NCBI GenBank assembly: GCA_016719785.1
Contig: JADJYJ010000031.1
Coordinates: forward strand, 1-64,000
Length of the DNA: 64,000 nt
DNA from: Candidatus Amarolinea dominans
GTDB taxonomy: Bacteria; Chloroflexota; Anaerolineae; SSC4; Amarolineaceae
Direction: 5' to 3'
Shown: positions 16,801-24,828 of the stretch, piece by piece
Position numbering within the stretch: position 1 is the first letter of the stretch
Layout: every line of letters starts with the position of its first letter
Program-made: the position numbers and the translations under genes
Notes under the pieces: model-generated
Database searches by the model: none
What the model saw: the letters and a program-made list of their open reading frames with translations, nothing else
Told to the model about the DNA's origin: nothing

Positions 16801-19800
16801 GCCGAAGTTGACGGTGAACGAGCCGCCACCGCCGGCCACGGCGACGTTGGCCGGGTTGGCGCCCGTGCCGATGGCGTTGGCGGTGCTCACTCCCGGCGAG
16901 AGCGTGACGCTGGTGATATCGACGAACGCCAAACCGGTGGCGAGGGTGTCGGCGATTTGCGCTGAGGGCGTGACGCCTTCCGGGATCGTGACGGTGAGCT
17001 CGTAAGTGATCAGTTCGCCGATCACGGCTTGGGTGGCGCCGTTGTCGCCGTCGGTGACCTCAGTGCCGGTGAGCGCCTTGGCGAATGCCGGCGGCGAAAT
17101 CTTGACCTGGGCGCTGTCGGTGCGATCGGTGGCGGTGAAATCGGCCCCCCCCTCCTGACCCGCGTACTTGAAGAGGGTGGCGGTGTTGTCTATGGCCTGA
17201 TTGGGCCGCACCGAGCTGTCCAATTGCAGGTCGAAGGTCAAGATGACGATATTGCGACCATCGGTCACAGTCGTGCCATCGGCCAGTTTGCCGCGGTCGA
17301 GAGCGCCGGCCGCCGGGTTGGTCGGCCCGGGGTCAATCAACTCGATGCCTGTGCTCAGGAGGCCGCCGCCCAGGTCGGTGACGCTGAACAGGGCGCCCGT
17401 GCCGTCGGTGGCGCACAGATTGATGCCTCCTGCCGGCGCCACAAAACCGGCCGGTAAATCGTCCTTGATGCGCACATCGAAGGCGCCGTTGGGACCGCGG
17501 CCGGTGTTTTCCACAACGATGACAAAGGTCGCCAGGTCGCCGGCATCCAGGCCGCTGAGGTCGCTGGTAAACGTTGTGCCCAGGTTACTTGAAGTGACCG
17601 GCAGGCCGCTGCCACTCAGACGCGGACAGGCGGAACCAGGCGCCGAGACGGAGACGTTGGTAGGTGCAACGGTCGCTGGGCTGAACGTCGCGGTGGCCTT
17701 GTCCGTCGCAATGACGCCCTTGCGAATCCCAAGCACCGGCTCGAAGATCTGGAACTGCACGATGGCGTCAGCGGTGCGCACGGTGGTTTGCGTGGTGCCC
17801 TCAGTCGAGCGCGCCTGGTTGGTCAGGTACAGCCCGTCGGCGAAAGGATCGCCCTCGATCGTCACCGTGAACAGGATGTCCACAACGCTGGTGGGGTTGG
17901 TCGGATCGTCGAAATTTCCGTAGGTGAACTTGACCGTGTTGTTGGCCGCATTAGTGGTCATGGCGGGGGTCACCGCGCCGCTCAGGAGATGATAGGTGTC
18001 GGCTGGCCCCAGGCAGGCCGCGCCGGCCGCCGGCGTGCCGCAGACCGTGTTGCTTAAGGAGGTTACCTCTGTGGCGCTGAAGACCGGCAGCGGCACGAAG
18101 TCTTCCATGCTGAACTGCTCGAAGTCGCTGGTTGGATGTGTGTACCGCAGGCGATAGGTGATGGTATCGCCCGGCGTCCCCTGGACTGCACTGCACGGCT
18201 GCGGCGCACAGGCAACGCCGTTCTTGGCGTAGATCGTCTTTTCCAGGCTGCCCTGGGCGATGTTTAGCCCGGCCGCGCTGGTGTCGGCCTCGCTGTTGCC
18301 GGTGGGGATCAGGTCGGCGTTGTTCAACACATCGCCGCTGATGGTCACATCGTTGTTCAGGATATCGCCCTGGTCCACGCTCGGATCGCCGGAGGGGTAG
18401 TCGTCGGTGTAGGCGTCCAGGATGACGGTGCGGAATTTGAGCGTAGCTGTCGTCGCGCCGTTGTCGAAGGGATCGCAGTCGTAGTCGCTGCCGCCCGCCG
18501 TGGGGACGCAGCCGCCCAGTAGCTTGCCATCCGGTCGGCCGCGCGTCACTTCGGCGGAGATGTCGAAGGCGATGGCGGTCGTACCGTCGTTGGCGGCGCC
18601 GTTGTCGCTGTCGCACTCCGCGCCCGGCCCGCCGGTGTAGTTGCAGACGATGTTCACGTTGCCGCCGTCCATGCTCGCCGCGGCCAGCGTGAAGTCGTTG
18701 CCGTTTACCTGGAGGGTCGGCGCAAAGCTGGACTGGAAGTGCTGGCCGTCGGACGCCAGATCGTCAATGATTACGTTCTGGAAGGCGAAGAAGTCGGACA
18801 CCTGGAAGTTGAGAGTGTACTCGAGCACATCGCCGGGCGAGTTGGTGCTGTCGGTGAGGTTGGCCACGCCCTTCTGGATGGCGATAGACTTGCAACCCAG
18901 GATGTGTTCGGGCGGATCGCCGCTGCCGCCCGCTGACGCGTTATCCACTCCCCCCAGGTCGCGCGGATCGAGCGGCGTCCAATCGCCCAGCGCGCCGGCC
19001 TGATTGATGCACTGCACATCGTCGCCGGTGCTGGCGTTGATGACTGGATTGCTACCCGCATCGTTGAGAGGCACGTAGAAACGGAAACGCACCGTGGCGT
19101 CGGATGTGCCCGTCGTGCCGGTCACCGAAGCGAAGGTGCAAACCAGATTGCCGCCGGGCGTGGTGGCGCCGGGCAGCGTGCCGCAGGTGGCGGTCGGGCT
19201 GGTGCTGACCACCTGGACGAACTGTAAGTTGCCGGGCAGGTAGTCACTGATGTCCAGGTTGGTCACCGTTTGCCCATCGGCAATATCCACGGCCACCGTG
19301 TACTCGCGCGGGAAGTTGGGGCCGGTGGCGGTCTCATCCTCCGGGCCGTGGTAGGTTTTCATCAGCTTGATCAGGGTGGGCGTGACGTCGGCGCTGGTCA
19401 GGCTCGCCTGGATGATGGGCGGGTCGGTGGTTGGGTTGTCCAGCGGATCGGCGCCGTAGCGAAAGCCGCCGCGTGCCTTGATCGGCAGCGCCGTGCTCAG
19501 ATCGGCGTAATTGCTGAGATTGGCGGTCACTGTGATGTCTGCCGCCGGCTGGTCAGCCGCAAAGGAGCCGAAAGGCAGTTCCAGGTTGATAAACTGCCAG
19601 GTGAAAGAGGTATCGAAGTTACCCGGCAAGGCCGGGCAGGTCACCGAGAGGCCGGTCAGCGGGTGGGTGAGGGTTCCGTCCGGTGCGCAGGTCTGCGTGA
19701 CAGAATTCACGGCTATACCCAGGTAGGTCGCGCTGGTGAACGTGACGCCATCGTTCGGCCCGCTGTTGCTGGTGGCGTCCACGCCGCCAATGGGCAGGAA

Positions 19801-20067
19801 CAGGTCCACATAGGGGCCATAGCCAACCTCGGCGCCCGTACCGGTGTTATCGAAGGCGGCCGTGAAGCTGAAGCCTTCACTAATCATCGTGGTGGAGGGA
19901 ACGGTCAGAGAGGCGACAGGCGTAACGGCCTGCGGGGCCGCAAAACGTTCGGCGTTGGCAGTCGCCGCGAGGCCCGGTGCAGCCGGCGCGACGAGGGTCA
20001 ACAAGACAACCAACAAAGACACAAGCACAAGGTAGGCCTGATTGGCCTGCATTCGGCGGTAAAACAT
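13864..20067 (-). CDS. Giant cell-surface repeat protein, N-terminal part with signal peptide
   Basis: This frame encodes 2067 residues. The start MFYRRMQANQAYLVLVSLLV is a Sec signal peptide ending near APGLAATANA. Many ~150-residue beta-sandwich repeats of the DUF11/fimbrial isopeptide type follow, recognisable from recurring ITYELTVTIPEGVTP, IADTLATGL and VVIVEP-like strings. There are also three modules with the pattern VDGV-L--G-RVLV-NQ-(S/T)ASQNGIY (around 16130-16480, 14090-14430 and 13720-14040). That pattern is also found in phage tail and tail-fibre proteins. The frame ends at a TAG inside the third module, and the next frame resumes it, so this is an indel rather than a natural end. 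The role is likely adhesion, sheath or surface structure; no enzymatic motif is seen. Codon use is skewed, giving long antisense open frames that are artefacts. Confidence 0.85.
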   Translation of the reverse strand: MFYRRMQANQAYLVLVSLLVVLLTLVAPAAPGLAATANAERFAAPQAVTPVASLTVPSTTMISEGFSFTAAFDNTGTGAEVGYGPYVDLFLPIGGVDATSNSGPNDGVTFTSATYLGIAVNSVTQTCAPDGTLTHPLTGLSVTCPALPGNFDTSFTWQFINLELPFGSFAADQPAADITVTANLSNYADLSTALPIKARGGFRYGADPLDNPTTDPPIIQASLTSADVTPTLIKLMKTYHGPEDETATGPNFPREYTVAVDIADGQTVTNLDISDYLPGNLQFVQVVSTSPTATCGTLPGATTPGGNLVCTFASVTGTTGTSDATVRFRFYVPLNDAGSNPVINASTGDDVQCINQAGALGDWTPLDPRDLGGVDNASAGGSGDPPEHILGCKSIAIQKGVANLTDSTNSPGDVLEYTLNFQVSDFFAFQNVIIDDLASDGQHFQSSFAPTLQVNGNDFTLAAASMDGGNVNIVCNYTGGPGAECDSDNGAANDGTTAIAFDISAEVTRGRPDGKLLGGCVPTAGGSDYDCDPFDNGATTATLKFRTVILDAYTDDYPSGDPSVDQGDILNNDVTISGDVLNNADLIPTGNSEADTSAAGLNIAQGSLEKTIYAKNGVACAPQPCSAVQGTPGDTITYRLRYTHPTSDFEQFSMEDFVPLPVFSATEVTSLSNTVCGTPAAGAACLGPADTYHLLSGAVTPAMTTNAANNTVKFTYGNFDDPTNPTSVVDILFTVTIEGDPFADGLYLTNQARSTEGTTQTTVRTADAIVQFQIFEPVLGIRKGVIATDKATATFSPATVAPTNVSVSAPGSACPRLSGSGLPVTSSNLGTTFTSDLSGLDAGDLATFVIVVENTGRGPNGAFDVRIKDDLPAGFVAPAGGINLCATDGTGALFSVTDLGGGLLSTGIELIDPGPTNPAAGALDRGKLADGTTVTDGRNIVILTFDLQLDSSVRPNQAIDNTATLFKYAGQEGGADFTATDRTDSAQVKISPPAFAKALTGTEVTDGDNGATQAVIGELITYELTVTIPEGVTPSAQIADTLATGLAFVDITSVTLSPGVSTANAIGTGANPANVAVAGGGGSFTVNFGNTTNANTDNGVAETIVIVFRAAVLNLAGNQAGTTLGNAATFSYDTGPSLPATAANVTLVEPRVLAGKEVSNDGTTWSASLNTGDASAPLYYRVRLSNGGAALAPNADVATTAELANFTSSGSIPGRFTSVPSPMDGVALAVGQRVLVKNQTTASQNGIYSITATSSGTFTLNRATDADTAAELYRSRLVKVGSGTANGGQVFELTSTVATLNTDAVVWTSMTSGALTAFDVTLNDPLPAVYASVALNNPVTTAGFGATPAPTFADFEIVGGVLRTKAGVSFDMPTGSSVELVLSGTLSNGVNPQQNLDNIATVLWTSLNDDKSSADTPTQRSVHNASSTERTGADGVGGALNDYAAKGSANAVSSAPILSKLIVATSESHTLENKVLADFTGTGFTSLAGTWASAQTILPEFVRIGSPATGTGGSGTLTFGSAQDLRGYSALGVAVRAAAGNAATTMRLTLTDSDGTTARFDVTMSSLTVGAPGFTQLTSVALTVPSAAPTGGNGVLNLEAIVSIQVAGSANNAVRWDIDRIVALRTLAVPGEIVRYRLTVELPEGTSPDFMVQDNLPPGMRFINDSTVRVAFVANGGGIASTTAGTGNATVPAVTDTGTALNLSGNGDTVSSFSLAVGSVNGLPIGEGTGFDSTVSSSRTDARVTADTYIDGTDPIFRLGTLVNSDNDADAEYVVIEFNALVTNDRDNTSPDNGSAQQAGVSLDNTFQTAINSSTSNTQVGSTSSANDFSRVVIVEPQINNLSKAITTAPVDAGDPIAYQIEFSNNTAHPAQYAPQVRAATTAAFSATFSPTGGMGGAGRFTGAPASVDGVTLAEGDRVLVNNQSSASQNGIYKVVDSLNGIWDRATDFDAAAEMNLGYRAFVASGTANGGRTFALDAAVTTINTSAISFSAVSANPAVQAATTGVLPGTYTFNATGGTGGTGRLTWTASPPATIDGVTLSPGTRILVKDQNSTAPSAQVQRGCTWW

Positions 20068-20394
20068 TCTGGATGATCTCCTGTCTCTAGCTCAACGACC
20101 GAAAACCCGGGCGTCTTCACCAATCGTATCGCTGAGCGACAGTCGGGTAAAAATCGCCAAAAACAACGGACGGGCGTACGATAGCCGGCGTCCTGCTCGT
20201 TCTCGACGGCTATCATAGCACAGAGATGCGGGGATTGGCTTTACAGTTGGCTGACAATGTGAGATTGTCGCGCGCCGCGGGGGCCGATTCCAAAAACGAC
20301 GTGAAGTTGTGCTATAATTCCCGACGATCGCAAACAGGCCTTTACCAGGGCCTTGAGTTTTCCGGACGTAATATGTGAGTCTCAGGAGGACACG
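20068..20394. promoter_or_regulatory. Divergent intergenic region with an extended -10 promoter
   Basis: This is the non-coding region between the giant surface protein and the beta-propeller gene. On the plus strand, TGC-TATAAT (20310-20318) is an extended -10 element with no clear -35, about 75 bases before the propeller start. An inverted repeat GATAGCCG...CGGCTATC (20180-20187 and 20207-20214, 19-base loop) lies in the leader of the minus-strand surface gene and may be an operator or leader hairpin. Nothing else is recognised here. Confidence 0.5.
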
Positions 20395-21519
20395 ATGAAT
20401 CGTATGTATGTTTCCGTTGGCAGGCGGCTGCGTGCCGCCATCATGCTCTTGGTGGTGATCGCCTTAGGATTTGCTGGCTCTGGCCTGGCGCAGGCTGTGC
20501 AAATCGGCGATATTGATGTCTTGGCCACTGTACCCGCAACGCCAGGCTTTCCAGAAGGCGTCGTTGCGCATGGCAGCTCTGTCTTCGTATCAGGCCCGGC
20601 GCGCTTCGGCACGGCCGGCACCGGCCCTTCGGCGATCCAGGTCTTCGACCGACGAACGGGTACACTCAAGCAGACTATTCTGGTCACGGGCGAGAACCTG
20701 GCGTTCGAACACGCGTTGAGTAACATGGCATGGGGCGGCGCTGGCCGGCTCTTCGCCTTGAGCACGCAGCTTGGCTTGATCTATTTCACCAAGCAGGGCC
20801 TGGATTACGCCCAGGTAGGTTATGGCGATCCGGTCCCCGATCTGCCGATCTGCCCGTTCAGCGGCTCCTGTTCGCCGACCGCGTTCGACATGCCGCCCAT
20901 TGTCAATGACGTTGTCTTCGATCCGCAAGGCTACGCGTACGTGACCGATTCGCTGCAGGCCACCATTTGGCGCTATGCGCCCGGCGGCGGCGCGGCGCAG
21001 ATCTGGTTCCAGAGCGCGCAGTTCGAGGGCGGCGGCCCCATCCCCTTCGGCGCCAACGGCATCCGCCTGAATCGCGAGCGCACCCATGTCTACGTGGCGA
21101 TCTCCTCCTCGGCGGCCAATCCAGCCCAGGGCACTATCTACCGGCTGCCGTTGGTGGATCAGCCCACTGAGGCCGACCTGGCAGTCATCCACACCTACAT
21201 CGCCGGCGAGATGCCCGATCAACTGGCGTTCGACTCCGTGGGCAACCTGTATGTTTCGCTGGCGCTCTCGAATCAGATTTCGGTGCTGGCGGCGAACGGC
21301 ACGGAGACGGTTCGATATGCCAGCGCGCCGGGCGACGCCATCCCGCTCGACAACCCGGCCGGCATCGCCTTCGACGCACGCACCCGCTCGCTGTTGATCG
21401 TCAACCACGCCTTGCTGAGCGGCGACCCCAATCATTTCGCCGTCCTGCGGATGTTCGTTGACGACCCCGGCGCACAGCTTTTCGATCCGGATTCGTCTGA
21501 GACAGAATTCGGAGAGTAG
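20395..21519 (+). CDS. Secreted SMP-30/gluconolactonase-like beta-propeller protein
   Basis: The start ATG 20395 follows a strong AGGAGG. The first 35 residues (VGRRLRAAIMLLVVIALGFA, then GSGLAQA) form a Sec signal peptide. The mature ~340 residues contain blades typical of SMP-30/NHL-like propellers: GFPEGVVAHGSSVFVSG, NDVVFDPQGYAYVTDSLQAT, FGANGIRLNRERTHVYVAI, DQLAFDSVGNLYVSLALSNQ and NPAGIAFDARTRSLLIVNH. The acidic and Asn metal ligands of lactonases are plausible but not verified. It probably acts outside the membrane as a lactonase or binding protein; substrate unknown. A decayed copy of its signal-peptide region occurs beyond the restriction locus at 29759-29830. Confidence 0.82.
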   Translation: MNRMYVSVGRRLRAAIMLLVVIALGFAGSGLAQAVQIGDIDVLATVPATPGFPEGVVAHGSSVFVSGPARFGTAGTGPSAIQVFDRRTGTLKQTILVTGENLAFEHALSNMAWGGAGRLFALSTQLGLIYFTKQGLDYAQVGYGDPVPDLPICPFSGSCSPTAFDMPPIVNDVVFDPQGYAYVTDSLQATIWRYAPGGGAAQIWFQSAQFEGGGPIPFGANGIRLNRERTHVYVAISSSAANPAQGTIYRLPLVDQPTEADLAVIHTYIAGEMPDQLAFDSVGNLYVSLALSNQISVLAANGTETVRYASAPGDAIPLDNPAGIAFDARTRSLLIVNHALLSGDPNHFAVLRMFVDDPGAQLFDPDSSETEFGE

Positions 21520-21548
21520 ACGTTTGCCTGCCCCCACGCAGGCATGAA

Positions 21549-21592
21549 GAAGCCTGGGCTGTATAGGCGACTCTGCCCATGGCCCAGGCTTC
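21549..21592 (+). terminator. Hairpin after the beta-propeller gene
   Basis: GAAGCCTGGGC (21549-21559) and GCCCAGGCTTC (21582-21592) form a perfect 11-base-pair stem with a 22-base loop between the propeller stop and hsdM. No T-run follows, so its terminator activity is uncertain. Confidence 0.45.
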
Positions 21593-21631
21593 CTCTCAGT
21601 ATGATCTGACCAATTCAATCCCAGGTGAACG

Positions 21632-23413
21632 ATGCCCGATCACAACTACTTCGCTAATCTCATCTGGCAGATTGCCGACCTGCTGCGCGGACCGTATCGG
21701 CCGCCGCAGTATGAACGCGTCATGCTGCCTATGACGGTGTTGCGCCGCTTCGACTGCCTGTTATCGCCCACAAAAGCGCAGGTGCTGGCTGAACATGCGC
21801 GTCGCGCCGGCGGCAAGCTGAACGATGACGCGCTCGACCTGCTCCTCAACCGCGCGGCCGGCCAACGCTTCCACAACCACTCGCCCCTCGACTTCGAGAA
21901 GCTCAAGGGCGACCCCGATCACATTGACAGGCACCTGGTCAGCTACATCAAGGGCTTTTCGGCCAACGTGCGCACCATCTTCGACTTCTTCGAGTTCGAG
22001 AGCGAGATCGAGAAGATGCGCGAGGTGATCCGGCTGATGGTGAGCATCCTGTTTATCAACGACGATGCGCTGCTCGCCACGCCCGGCACGGTGCGCAAGC
22101 TGCTCGACCCGGCCTGCGGCACCGGCGGCATGTTGGCCGAAGCGCAGAACTACCTGCGCGAGCACCACGCCGCGGCGCGGCTCTACGTCTACGGCCAGGA
22201 TTACAACAAGCGCGCCTTCGCCACCGCGGCTTCCGACATGCTGATGAAGCAGGTGGACCACAACGGCGGCGGCGACAACGTGCGCTATGGCGACAGCTTC
22301 ACCGACGACCAGTTCAGCGGCGAGCGCTACGATTATCTGCTGGCGAACCCGCCCTTCGGCGTGGATTGGAAGAAGCAGCAGCGCGAGATCGAACGCGAGC
22401 GCGACAAGTTGGGCTACGCCGGTCGCTTCGGCGCGGGGCTGCCGCGCGTCAATGACGGCTCGCTGCTCTTCCTGCAGCACATGATCAGCAAGTTCGAGCC
22501 AGTATTGCCCGACCAGCAGAAGTACGGCTCGCGGCTGGCGATCGTCTTCAGCGGCTCGCCCCTCTTCACCGGCGGCGCGGGTGCGGGCGAGAGCGACATC
22601 CGCAAATGGATCATCGAGAACGACTGGCTGGAGGCGGTCATCGCGCTGCCGGAGCAGATGTTTTACAACACCGGCATCGGCACCTACGTCTGGATCGTGA
22701 CGAACCGCAAGGAGCCGCGGCGCAAGGGGAAGATTCAACTGCTCGACGCGCGCGCGTTCTACGTGCCCATGCGCCGCAGCCTGGGCGACAAGCGGCGCAA
22801 GATCGGCGAGAAGGAGGACGGCCGCGACCAGATCGGTGAGATCGTGCGGCTCTACGGTCGTTTCGAAGACGGCGAGACTTCGAAGATCTTCGCCAACGCC
22901 GACTTCGGCGCCACCCGCGTCACCGTGGAGCGGCCGCTGCGCCTGCGCTATCAGATGACCACCGAAGACAAGGCGCGCTTCCTGGACGCCTGCCCGCATC
23001 TGCTGGACGACGTGCAGGCCATTGACGAGACGCTCGGCCGCGAACCGTCGAACGACTGGGATGCGACCTGGGCCACCATCGAGCTTCTCCTGCGGGGACG
23101 CGGCGCGCGCTGGAAGGCGCCCGAACAGAAACTCTTCCGCAGCGTCTTCACCGTCAAAGACCCCGCCGCCGCGCCGGTCAGACTCCCCTCGCCCTCCGGG
23201 AGAGGGGCCGGGGGTGAGGGCGTCGAACCTGATCCCGACCTGCGCGACTTCGAGAACATCCCGCTCACCGAAGACATCGCCGCCTACTTCGCCCGCGAGG
23301 TGCGTCCTCACGTCCCGACGCGTGGATGGATCGTAGCAAGGACAAGGTGGGCTACGAGATCAATTTCAACCGCCACTTCTACAAATACACCGCGCCGCGG
23401 TCGCTGGAAGTGA
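21632..23413 (+). CDS. hsdM: Type I restriction-modification methyltransferase subunit HsdM, 3' end frameshifted
   Basis: This is an adenine-N6 methyltransferase subunit. The HsdM N-terminal helical domain (NYFANLIWQIADLLRGPYRP) is followed by the SAM-binding motif DPACGTGGMLAEA and the catalytic motif NPPFGVDW. The frame as read ends after 593 residues in an unrelated tail. One missing base in CCC at 23314-23316 restores DAWMDRSKDKVGYEINFNRH and the usual C-terminal coiled coil ending EEEILRLLREVTQ, with a stop at 23476-23478 that overlaps the hsdS ATG as ATGA. An in-frame block at about residues 516-530 (LPSPSGRGAGGEG) comes from an inserted palindromic repeat. AGGTGA precedes the start. 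Confidence 0.92.
   Translation: MPDHNYFANLIWQIADLLRGPYRPPQYERVMLPMTVLRRFDCLLSPTKAQVLAEHARRAGGKLNDDALDLLLNRAAGQRFHNHSPLDFEKLKGDPDHIDRHLVSYIKGFSANVRTIFDFFEFESEIEKMREVIRLMVSILFINDDALLATPGTVRKLLDPACGTGGMLAEAQNYLREHHAAARLYVYGQDYNKRAFATAASDMLMKQVDHNGGGDNVRYGDSFTDDQFSGERYDYLLANPPFGVDWKKQQREIERERDKLGYAGRFGAGLPRVNDGSLLFLQHMISKFEPVLPDQQKYGSRLAIVFSGSPLFTGGAGAGESDIRKWIIENDWLEAVIALPEQMFYNTGIGTYVWIVTNRKEPRRKGKIQLLDARAFYVPMRRSLGDKRRKIGEKEDGRDQIGEIVRLYGRFEDGETSKIFANADFGATRVTVERPLRLRYQMTTEDKARFLDACPHLLDDVQAIDETLGREPSNDWDATWATIELLLRGRGARWKAPEQKLFRSVFTVKDPAAAPVRLPSPSGRGAGGEGVEPDPDLRDFENIPLTEDIAAYFAREVRPHVPTRGWIVARTRWATRSISTATSTNTPRRGRWK
23185..23221. repeat. Palindromic repeat inserted in frame within hsdM
   Basis: The block contains CCCCTC...GAGGGG arms and encodes LPSPSGRGAGGEG, a peptide I recognise as the translation of a widespread dispersed repeat in bacterial genomes. 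It sits in the linker before the C-terminal HsdM segment DLRDFENIPLTEDIAAYFAR, where homologues have a short non-conserved linker. Confidence 0.55.
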
Positions 23414-23474
23414 TTGATGCGGACCTGAAGCAGGCGGAGGAGGAGATCCTGCGGCTGCTGCGGGAGGTGACGCA

Positions 23475-24749
23475 ATGACTAACGGCGGAGATGCACCTCG
23501 CGCGCTGAGCGAACCGGCATGGCTCGACGGTGTACCAACGCATTGGAGGATCGACCGGCTGAAATGGTCGATTACTGGATTGTTCAATGGCGTGTGGGGC
23601 GATGAGCCCAACGGCATCGACGACATTATCTGTGTTCGTGTTGCAGATTTTGACCGAACCCGGCTCAAAGTTACGGACGATCCGCCGACGCGCCGGGCTA
23701 TCGAGATCAAAGACCGCACCAACCGATTGCTTCATACAGGTGACTTACTGATCGAAAAGTCGGGAGGTGGCGATAATCAGCCCGTGGGCTGTGTTGTGTA
23801 TTTCGATCATGGTTATGACGCCATCTGCTCTAACTTCATCGGACGAATGGTTATTGCCGCCGGAATGCATCCGCGATATTGGTCATACGCGCATGCGCGC
23901 CTATACACAGGCCGCCTCAACATACCTGCAATAAAGCAGACCACCGGAATTCAGAACCTCGACACCGACGCGTATCTCAATCAAAGGGTTGCGTATCCAC
24001 TACTTGAAGAACAACGCGCCATCGCTGACTACCTCGACCGCGAGACCGCGCAGATAGATGCGCTGATCGCGGCCAAGGCGCGGCTGTTGACGCTGCTGGC
24101 AGAGAAGCGACGCGCGCTCATCACCCGCGCCGTCACCCGTGGCCTCGATCCGCATGCGCCGCTGCGCGAGTCGGGTTTGCCGTGGCTGGGGCAGGTGCCG
24201 GCGCATTGGGAAGTTAAAAAGCTGAAGCACATCGCGTTATTGAAGAGTGGTGACTTCATTACCTCCGACTCAATCGCACCAACTGGTGACTACCCAGTGT
24301 TTGGTGGAAACGGAGTAAGAGGTTTTTCCTCCTTATTCACACATAACGGTGATTATGTGCTGATTGGTCGCCAGGGTGCGCTATGCGGAAACATCAACTA
24401 TGCTTCTGGGCGCTTCTGGGCGACCGAGCATGCGGTTGTCGCTTATATCCAAGGCGAGCATGAGTTCGTGTGGCTGGGTGAACTGCTGAAAATCATGAAT
24501 CTCAACCAGTTTTCTCAGTCTGCGGCGCAGCCAGGTCTGGCTGTCGAGGTGGTTGCTAACTTGGGCATCGCTGTACCTCCGCTCAAAGAACAGCGGATAA
24601 TCGTCGCCCACATCGCGGCAGAGACGGCCCGCCTGGACGCCCTGGCCGCGGCCGCGACGCGCAGCCTCGCCCTGCTCAAGGAGCGCCGCGCGGCGCTCAT
24701 CGCCGCGGCGGTGACGGGGCAGATTGAAATATCGGAAAACGTGATATGA
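23475..24749 (+). CDS. hsdS: Type I restriction-modification specificity subunit HsdS
   Basis: HsdS reads the two halves of the target site for HsdM and HsdR. The 424 residues show two target-recognition domains, each followed by a conserved helical spacer. The first is LEEQRAIADYLDRETAQIDA with LLAEKRRALITRAVTRGLDP, then GLPWLGQVPAHWEVKKL starting the second domain. The second spacer is LKEQRIIVAHIAAETARLDA with LLKERRAALIAAAVTGQI. The second recognition domain (SGDFITSDSIAPTGDYPVFG) and the first are unrelated in sequence, so a bipartite asymmetric site is expected; the site cannot be predicted. Its ATG overlaps the restored hsdM stop. The AT-richer recognition domains suggest domain exchange. 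Confidence 0.93.
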   Translation: MTNGGDAPRALSEPAWLDGVPTHWRIDRLKWSITGLFNGVWGDEPNGIDDIICVRVADFDRTRLKVTDDPPTRRAIEIKDRTNRLLHTGDLLIEKSGGGDNQPVGCVVYFDHGYDAICSNFIGRMVIAAGMHPRYWSYAHARLYTGRLNIPAIKQTTGIQNLDTDAYLNQRVAYPLLEEQRAIADYLDRETAQIDALIAAKARLLTLLAEKRRALITRAVTRGLDPHAPLRESGLPWLGQVPAHWEVKKLKHIALLKSGDFITSDSIAPTGDYPVFGGNGVRGFSSLFTHNGDYVLIGRQGALCGNINYASGRFWATEHAVVAYIQGEHEFVWLGELLKIMNLNQFSQSAAQPGLAVEVVANLGIAVPPLKEQRIIVAHIAAETARLDALAAAATRSLALLKERRAALIAAAVTGQIEISENVI

Positions 24750-24757
24750 TAATGATA

Positions 24758-24813
24758 GTAAGGGCATGGCCTTGCACCTGCCCGCCGGGGCGACCGCGAG
24801 GGTGCGCCCCTAC
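24758..24813. repeat. 56-bp interspersed palindrome between hsdS and the ATPase gene
   Basis: The ends GTAAGGGC and GCCCCTAC are complementary at seven of eight positions, and the interior is G/C-rich with further dyads. I recall similar GTAGGGGCG...CGCCCCTAC elements as common intergenic repeats in Chloroflexota (recollection, not a search). It separates the ATPase/DUF4276 pair from hsdS. Confidence 0.5.
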
Positions 24814-24828
24814 AAGAGGAGCACAATC

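Noticed and set aside
23411..23413. TGA ending the present hsdM frame as another selenocysteine codon
   Set aside because: The conserved HsdM sequence before and after lies in a different frame, so a one-base indel explains it. No Cys is expected there.
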